Part shown: positions 60,028 to 64,000 of the stretch, in pieces
Position numbering within the stretch: position 1 is the stretch's first letter
Layout of the letters: each line of letters starts with the position of its first letter
Assembly (NCBI GenBank): GCA_903828455.1
Contig: CAIKMJ010000046.1
Location: 186,001-250,000, forward strand
Direction of reading: 5' to 3'
Source of the DNA: an uncultured Acidobacteriia bacterium
GTDB taxonomy: Bacteria > Acidobacteriota > Terriglobia > Bryobacterales > Bryobacteraceae
Length of the DNA stretch: 64,000 bases
The notes under the pieces: generated by a model
Told to the model about the DNA's origin: nothing
Databases searched by the model: none
What the model saw: only the letters and a program-made list of their open reading frames with translations
Program-made: the position numbers and the translations under genes

Positions 60028-60067
60028 TCCGCCGCCGGAGGGTTCCAGAACGTTCTCCGGCGGCGGA
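60028..60067 (-). terminator. 13-bp perfect-stem hairpin between flagellin and fliD
   Basis: TCCGCCGCCGGAG (60028-60040) pairs with CTCCGGCGGCGGA (60055-60067), loop 14 bases. It lies 15 bases past the flagellin stop. There is no T-run, so it may act as an attenuator or stabiliser that sets the flagellin:FliD ratio. Confidence 0.75.
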
Positions 60068-60081
60068 ACTATTCAGTGGAA

Positions 60082-61593
60082 TCAACCCTTCAGGAGCGAA
60101 AGTACCGCTTGCGGGGCCGAATTCGCCTGTGCCAGCGCGGCCAGCGACGCCTGCTGCAGCACCTGGGCTTTCGTCAGATTGGCCGCTTCTGCGGCGACGT
60201 CGGCGTCACGAATTCCCGACTCGGCGGCCGAATAGTTCGTGATTTGGGATTGGGCGAGGTTCACCGCATAATTCAATTTGTTTTCACCGGCACCGACCAC
60301 GCCCTGTACCAGACCGAGGTTCTGGACGGCCGCGTTGAGTGCAGTAATAGCGCTCTCGGCAGCACCCGTGCTGGATGCGGTGGCAGAAGGCGCCGTAACC
60401 GCTATTGCACCGGTAACGCCAAAAAGGTTACCTGTACCTCCGGCCGTTAGATTTGTCTCATTTACGCTGAAAGCATTGGCACTCTGAAAGGAGATATCAG
60501 TTCCGTTTGCCGCCTTCACGGCGTAGATCCCGGCACCATTCAGCGCTGAATTCAAAGTGGAAAGAGTCTGGGTCAGCGATCCTGCGTTTGTGCTGTTCAG
60601 CGTAACCGAAATGGCTGAACCGGCGTTCTGGAATACAACTGTTTCAGCGCTTGAGCCGGTGAATGCCGCAAATGCCCCGCCCCCGCCGGCGACTGTGGCG
60701 CTGTTGAGATTATAGTCACCCGTATTGACGGCCGTCGATGTGCTCGTTGCGGTTGCATTGCCGCCGGAGGCGGCGGCGACATTTACTGAAAACGCGGTAC
60801 TGCCGCTGAACTGGACCCCCCCGTCACTGGCGATTCCGGCAGTAATGCCGTAGGACGAGAGCTGGCTATTCAGGCTGTTGATAACCTGTGAGCCCGTCAG
60901 GCCACTGCTGCCACCCGCAAGGGCCACCGTAATATCCTGATTGCCGGTCGCCGTTCCGACGTGAAAGGTGTAGCTTTGGGTGTTATTGCCGGCAAGGAAT
61001 GAGACAGCGGAATCGCTCAGGTTTACGGTGTTGCCGGTCAGTTCCGTGCCACCGCCCGCAATGCTCGTGTTCGCGATTCCAAGCGCTGTACTGTCTACCG
61101 CGTTATTGGATCCGCTCAGGTTAACGGAAACCTGAGAGTTTGCCTGCGTACTGCCGCCGCCCACGTACGTCACCAGATTTGTATTGAAGGCTCCCCCGGT
61201 ATTGAGGTTGACATTCGCCGCCTGGCGATTGATTTCCGAAAGCAAGCCCTGGTATTCGGTATTCAGCGTTGAGCGGTTGCCCTGGAACGTCGCGGACGCC
61301 GACTCCGTCGCCAGGGTTTGCAGCCGATCCAGGATCGTTGAAATATTACTTAGTCCGCCATCGACGATCTGAAGCGCGCTCACACCGTTGTTGGCATTCA
61401 GCACGCCCTGATTCAGTTGCGCCGTTTGGGCAGCATATTGATTTGCCACCGCAAGGCCTGCAGCATCGTCTCCGGAAGAGTTAATGCGATAGCCGGACGA
61501 AAGCTGCGCTATGGTGTTTCTCTGAAAGTTCGTGTTGACGCGAATGTCGTTTTGCGCGAGGAGCGAAGCTACGTTGGTTTGAATCGATAACAT
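60082..61593 (-). CDS. fliC: Flagellin
   Basis: About 503 residues. N-terminal D0/D1 (IQTNVASLLAQNDIRVNTNFQ, AQLSSGYRINSSGDDAAGLAVA), a large variable Gly/Ser/Thr/Asn-rich middle with flagellin-IN-like repeats, and the C-terminal ENKLNYAVNLAQSQITNYSAAESGIRDADVA. ATG 61593 has AAGGA 7 bases upstream. Transcription is predicted from a sigma-28 promoter overlapping csrA, and the leader carries GGA motifs for CsrA. Confidence 0.94.
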   Translation of the reverse strand: MLSIQTNVASLLAQNDIRVNTNFQRNTIAQLSSGYRINSSGDDAAGLAVANQYAAQTAQLNQGVLNANNGVSALQIVDGGLSNISTILDRLQTLATESASATFQGNRSTLNTEYQGLLSEINRQAANVNLNTGGAFNTNLVTYVGGGSTQANSQVSVNLSGSNNAVDSTALGIANTSIAGGGTELTGNTVNLSDSAVSFLAGNNTQSYTFHVGTATGNQDITVALAGGSSGLTGSQVINSLNSQLSSYGITAGIASDGGVQFSGSTAFSVNVAAASGGNATATSTSTAVNTGDYNLNSATVAGGGGAFAAFTGSSAETVVFQNAGSAISVTLNSTNAGSLTQTLSTLNSALNGAGIYAVKAANGTDISFQSANAFSVNETNLTAGGTGNLFGVTGAIAVTAPSATASSTGAAESAITALNAAVQNLGLVQGVVGAGENKLNYAVNLAQSQITNYSAAESGIRDADVAAEAANLTKAQVLQQASLAALAQANSAPQAVLSLLKG

Positions 61594-61621
61594 GTTCTGA
61601 TCCTTCACTGGGTGATACGCG

Positions 61622-61638
61622 CCCGGCATCCTGCCAGG
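61622..61638 (-). promoter_or_regulatory. CsrA-type GGA-loop hairpin in the flagellin leader
   Basis: On the minus strand CCTGGCA pairs with TGCCGGG (seven pairs, one T-G) around a GGA triloop. A second GGA is in the Shine-Dalgarno (AAGGA at 61601-61605). Paired GGA sites, one in a hairpin and one in the SD, are the known layout for CsrA repression of flagellin. Confidence 0.6.
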
Positions 61639-61687
61639 TGGGGTTCTCACGAATCGGTTCGGATACCCGCTGTATCTTCCGTTTAAC

Positions 61688-61714
61688 TCATCGGCTCAAA
61701 GTGCTCCTGTTTTA
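61688..61714 (-). promoter_or_regulatory. Sigma-28 (FliA)-type promoter for flagellin
   Basis: On the minus strand TAAA (61714-61711), exactly 15 bases, then GCCGATGA (61695-61688). The consensus is TAAA-N15-GCCGATAA, so 11 of 12 positions match. It overlaps the last codons of csrA and leaves a leader of about 85-90 bases. Confidence 0.75.
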
Positions 61715-61965
61715 GGCGGAATCTGCGACGCCTTCCTCAAACGGACCGCCATTCCCGCCAGATCGAGCACATTCGACTCAGAAAGCAGCGCGGAAGCTTT
61801 TCGGTTTTCCACCGCACAAACATCCGTGTCGCGCCGTTTCACCTCCAGTTGGCGGGGGACTTTTATTCCGAGCTTGACCCGCGTCCGGGAGACGTCAATG
61901 ATGTCTATCTGGATGTCGTTTCCGATCGCAATCCCTTCTCCTTGTCTTCTGCGAATGACTAACAC
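61696..61965 (-). CDS. csrA: Carbon storage regulator CsrA
   Basis: About 89 residues. The start GTG 61965 gives LVIRRRQGEGIAIGNDIQIDI, the classic CsrA N-terminus, then VKLGIKVPRQLEVKRRDTDV. A C-terminal extension of about 35 residues (KASALLSESNVLDLAGMAV onward) is longer than the usual CsrA (60-70 residues). It overlaps the fliW stop by 7 bases. An ATG at 61977 is an alternative start that adds four residues before the usual beginning. Confidence 0.9.
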   Translation of the reverse strand: MLVIRRRQGEGIAIGNDIQIDIIDVSRTRVKLGIKVPRQLEVKRRDTDVCAVENRKASALLSESNVLDLAGMAVRLRKASQIPPKTGAL

Positions 61966-62480
61966 GCTTGCGCCCATCCTCGCGTGTCCAGCCGGAATCG
62001 CCGAGGCCCTTGCTGCAGCCTGCATTGTGCCCCGACTCCGCGGTGCAGATTTATGACAACGGGCGCCGCCAGATTCGCCTCAACCGTGTCCTCGACGGGA
62101 ACGAGCAGCGCCAGACACAACACATCCTCTCCGAGTACAGGTGCTACGCCCGGCTGCAGTCCGAGCGTAAGAAGATCCTCATCCAACAAAGTGAGTCTGA
62201 ACGCCGGATCGATCGTCAGAACGGGCAGCGAGAGAAAACAGACCGACGGTCGCTCAAGACTCTGCAAATAGATCAAGGGGCGCTGAAGAGGTATTTCGAC
62301 CGGCAAGATCCGCTGTTCATTTTCAAAGCCGGGCAGACCTAGGGGGAAAAGAAGTTCGGCGGATGCTGCCCACTCTATTACTCCCAGCCAGGGGGTGTGA
62401 ATATTCCGATTTACGCTCGCGGGCGACTGGAGACCACTGGGTTGGCGTGCCGCCCGAAGGCCGGTACCTGCGAAACTCAC
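61959..62480 (-). CDS. fliW: Flagellar assembly factor FliW
   Basis: 173 residues, cytoplasmic. Key segments: FPLGLPGFENEQRILPVEIP, LIYLQSLERPSVCFLSLPV, LVPVEDTVEANLAAPVVINL. FliW binds flagellin or CsrA and so frees CsrA to repress flagellin. GTG 62480 overlaps the fliM stop (GTGA); the first roughly 25 residues are not family-like, so a later start is possible, but no ATG/GTG offers itself nearby. Confidence 0.88.
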   Translation of the reverse strand: MSFAGTGLRAARQPSGLQSPASVNRNIHTPWLGVIEWAASAELLFPLGLPGFENEQRILPVEIPLQRPLIYLQSLERPSVCFLSLPVLTIDPAFRLTLLDEDLLTLGLQPGVAPVLGEDVLCLALLVPVEDTVEANLAAPVVINLHRGVGAQCRLQQGPRRFRLDTRGWAQAC

Positions 62481-63442
62481 GGTACCGACTCCCGGGTTTT
62501 TTCGCTAACCCGAAACGCGGCGCGGCGCCCTGCTCTCATAACTTCCCCGCGATACTTCCTTGCTCCGTTCAGCAACAGATCGACTGGCTTCGACGCAACA
62601 GTTTCGAAATTGACGACATCCCCCTCCTCGAGGTTCATTAAATCCCGGAGGAGTAGCTGCGGCCCGGTCAGTACTACCTCGGCAGGCAGAATCGAATCCC
62701 GGATCAGATCGAGCATCCGGGCCTGCTCCTGATCGGTTGACACGCTCTTTCGCAGCGACCACTGCTGATCGAACTTCTGGCGCATCATCTTGATGATGAT
62801 GGACGGCATTGCGATGTTCATCATGCCGATCGAGTCGCCGATCCGTATTTCGATAGCTACGGCGACTACGGCCTCGGTGGGTGCAAGGATCTGGAGAAAC
62901 TGAGGCTCCGTCTCGATCGTGTCGATTGAGAAGTCGATGTCTGTCACAAATGTCCAGGCTTCACGGAGGTCGCGGAGGATGAGGCGAAACAGGCCGTCCA
63001 GCAGCACTTGCTCTATTTCCGTGATCTCGCGTTGTGAACTGAACTGCAGTTTGCCGTCGCCACCGAGCAGAATTTCCAATATCGGAAAGATCAGCGACGA
63101 ATTCAGCTCGAGAACTGCGTTCCCGTCATACGGCCGAAGCCCTATGGAAGCAATGCAGGTAGGTGAGGGAAGGCACTCAAGGAACTCCGAATAGGACAAT
63201 TGCTCAACGCTAACCAGGTTAATGATCAGATAAGACCGCAGATAAGCTGAAAGACTCGAAACAAGATTACGCACGAAATTGTCGTGCAGCTGATGAATCG
63301 CCCGAAGCTGCGACTTAGCGATCCGATCCGGGCGCCTGAAATCGAACGGCGCCGCCCTCCGGGTGCCGGGGCGTTCCGTCTTGCGTCCCAGCGTGTTCTG
63401 GAAAACCGCATCGATCTCCTGCTGGCTGAGTTGTCGGCTCAA
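62477..63442 (-). CDS. fliM: Flagellar motor switch protein FliM
   Basis: 321 residues. N-terminal SQQEIDAVFQ (CheY-P binding), then FDFRRPDRIAKSQLRAIHQL, LVSVEQLSYSEFLECLPSPT, and the C-terminal SpoA domain (LPAEVVLTGPQLLLRDLMNL with GDVVNFETVASKPVDLLLN). It forms the C-ring with FliG. It lies between flgL and fliW, an unusual place; no fliN is seen next to it. Confidence 0.92.
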   Translation of the reverse strand: MSRQLSQQEIDAVFQNTLGRKTERPGTRRAAPFDFRRPDRIAKSQLRAIHQLHDNFVRNLVSSLSAYLRSYLIINLVSVEQLSYSEFLECLPSPTCIASIGLRPYDGNAVLELNSSLIFPILEILLGGDGKLQFSSQREITEIEQVLLDGLFRLILRDLREAWTFVTDIDFSIDTIETEPQFLQILAPTEAVVAVAIEIRIGDSIGMMNIAMPSIIIKMMRQKFDQQWSLRKSVSTDQEQARMLDLIRDSILPAEVVLTGPQLLLRDLMNLEEGDVVNFETVASKPVDLLLNGARKYRGEVMRAGRRAAFRVSEKTRESVP

Positions 63443-63456
63443 TGAAATGTTCTCCT

Positions 63457-64000
63457 TCAGGCCAGGTAGCTAAACAGATTGCGGGTTTGCGAGATTTCCG
63501 CCTCCGCGCCGTACGCTGCGGAATCGGCGATCTTTTCCTGCGACAGATCAGTGGCAGCCTGCACGACGTCGGCGTCCCGGATACTTCCAACCTCCGTTTG
63601 CAGCGTAGTGAGCTGATTCCCGGCCGTTGTCAGTTCGGCGACAATTCGCTGTTCTGCATTTCCGTAGTAAGCCTGTTGCTGATTGACCCAGTCGGAAGCG
63701 GTAGTCAGCAACGACATCGCGTTTGTGATCCCGGCCTGATCATTGGCACTCAGCGCCGTGGCAAGAGACTGGAGCGCGGCAAACGCGTTGGTCGCGGACG
63801 GGTTGCCCGACGAATCAACCGGACCGAAGATCTGCTGTGCTGTCAGTCCCACGTAGACCGACTCGCCCGCGGGATTGACGATCGTTCGCGTGGAAGTCCC
63901 CGAAACCAGTTGATCGACTCCGGTTACACTGGCACTGTCTGCCTGGTAAGGAACTGTTTGATCCTGATCCCCCGCAAAGATATAGCGACCGCCGGCCTTC
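63457..64000 (-). CDS. flgL: Flagellar hook-associated protein 3 FlgL, C-terminal part (starts outside the window)
   Basis: The minus-strand frame is open to the window edge. From the edge it reads GGRYIFAGDQDQTVPY, a FlgL/flagellin-hook motif, and at the end TDLSQEKIADSAAYGAEAEI and TRNLFSYLA, the FlgL C-terminus. About 180 residues are visible. It joins hook and filament. fliM follows 14 bases later. Confidence 0.87.
   Translation of the reverse strand, partial: KAGGRYIFAGDQDQTVPYQADSASVTGVDQLVSGTSTRTIVNPAGESVYVGLTAQQIFGPVDSSGNPSATNAFAALQSLATALSANDQAGITNAMSLLTTASDWVNQQQAYYGNAEQRIVAELTTAGNQLTTLQTEVGSIRDADVVQAATDLSQEKIADSAAYGAEAEISQTRNLFSYLA

Noticed and set aside
61977-61977. ATG 61977 as csrA start
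   Set aside because: The GTG at 61965 gives the standard MLV-type CsrA N-terminus; the ATG adds four residues not seen in the family.

Overview
The window is high-GC, gene-dense bacterial chromosome. The best guess for the source is an acidobacterium of the Solibacter/Bryobacter group (Bryobacterales). Supporting signs are a secreted S53 peptidase ending in the 'Solibacter uncharacterized C-terminal domain' type of module, many secreted proteins with Gly/Ala/Pro/Arg-rich tracts, a DUF507 protein, and a mix of sulfatase, MFS and Gfo/Idh genes. This assignment rests on family recognition only; no marker rRNA is present.

1-5.6 kb: 5' end of recN (minus), then a plus-strand Tol-Pal envelope operon (tolQ, tolR, tolA-like, tolB, pal, cpoB). 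5.6-12.4 kb (minus): a small cytochrome c, fabI, an RMD1/DUF155 membrane protein, the large S53 peptidase and dnaB. 12.6-14.4 kb (plus): a TonB-dependent receptor. 14.5-19 kb (minus): mutL, a PIN/TRAM protein, ispD, ispF. 19-20.6 kb: three small conserved or hypothetical genes. 20.6-23.8 kb: two paralogous MFS transporters separated by 0.66 kb of repeat-filled noncoding DNA.

23.9-34.8 kb is a long minus-strand catabolic block (sulfatase, cyclase-family protein, Gfo/Idh oxidoreductase, MFS, kelch protein, M24 metallopeptidase, HMGL-like enzyme, 2-hydroxyacid dehydrogenase). Strong hairpins divide it at the 3' ends of the last three genes. Its substrate is not evident. 34.9-42.4 kb: a response regulator/histidine kinase pair, an arylsulfotransferase-like secreted enzyme, and three related secreted proteins of unknown function.

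42.4-43.5 kb: a metallo-beta-lactamase-fold protein with an eroded metal motif. 43.6-51.9 kb: a complete reductive pyrimidine degradation operon (NCS1 permease, PreT, PreA, dihydropyrimidinase, ureidopropionase, methylmalonate-semialdehyde dehydrogenase). It would import uracil or thymine and carry it through to acyl-CoA.

51.9-64 kb (minus): tRNA-Arg(UCU), whose 5' end overlaps fliJ, then a flagellar cluster read right to left: flgL (partial), fliM, fliW, csrA, flagellin, fliD, a small ORF, flgB, flgC, fliE, fliF, fliG, fliH, fliI, fliJ. A sigma-28-type promoter overlaps the end of csrA. The flagellin leader has a GGA-loop hairpin and a GGA in its Shine-Dalgarno, which predicts a FliW-CsrA-flagellin switch.

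A recurring oddity is short tandem duplication at gene boundaries, 13 bp at four separate sites and 15-16 bp at three. One copy has apparently split an ATGA stop/start overlap between tolA and tolB.
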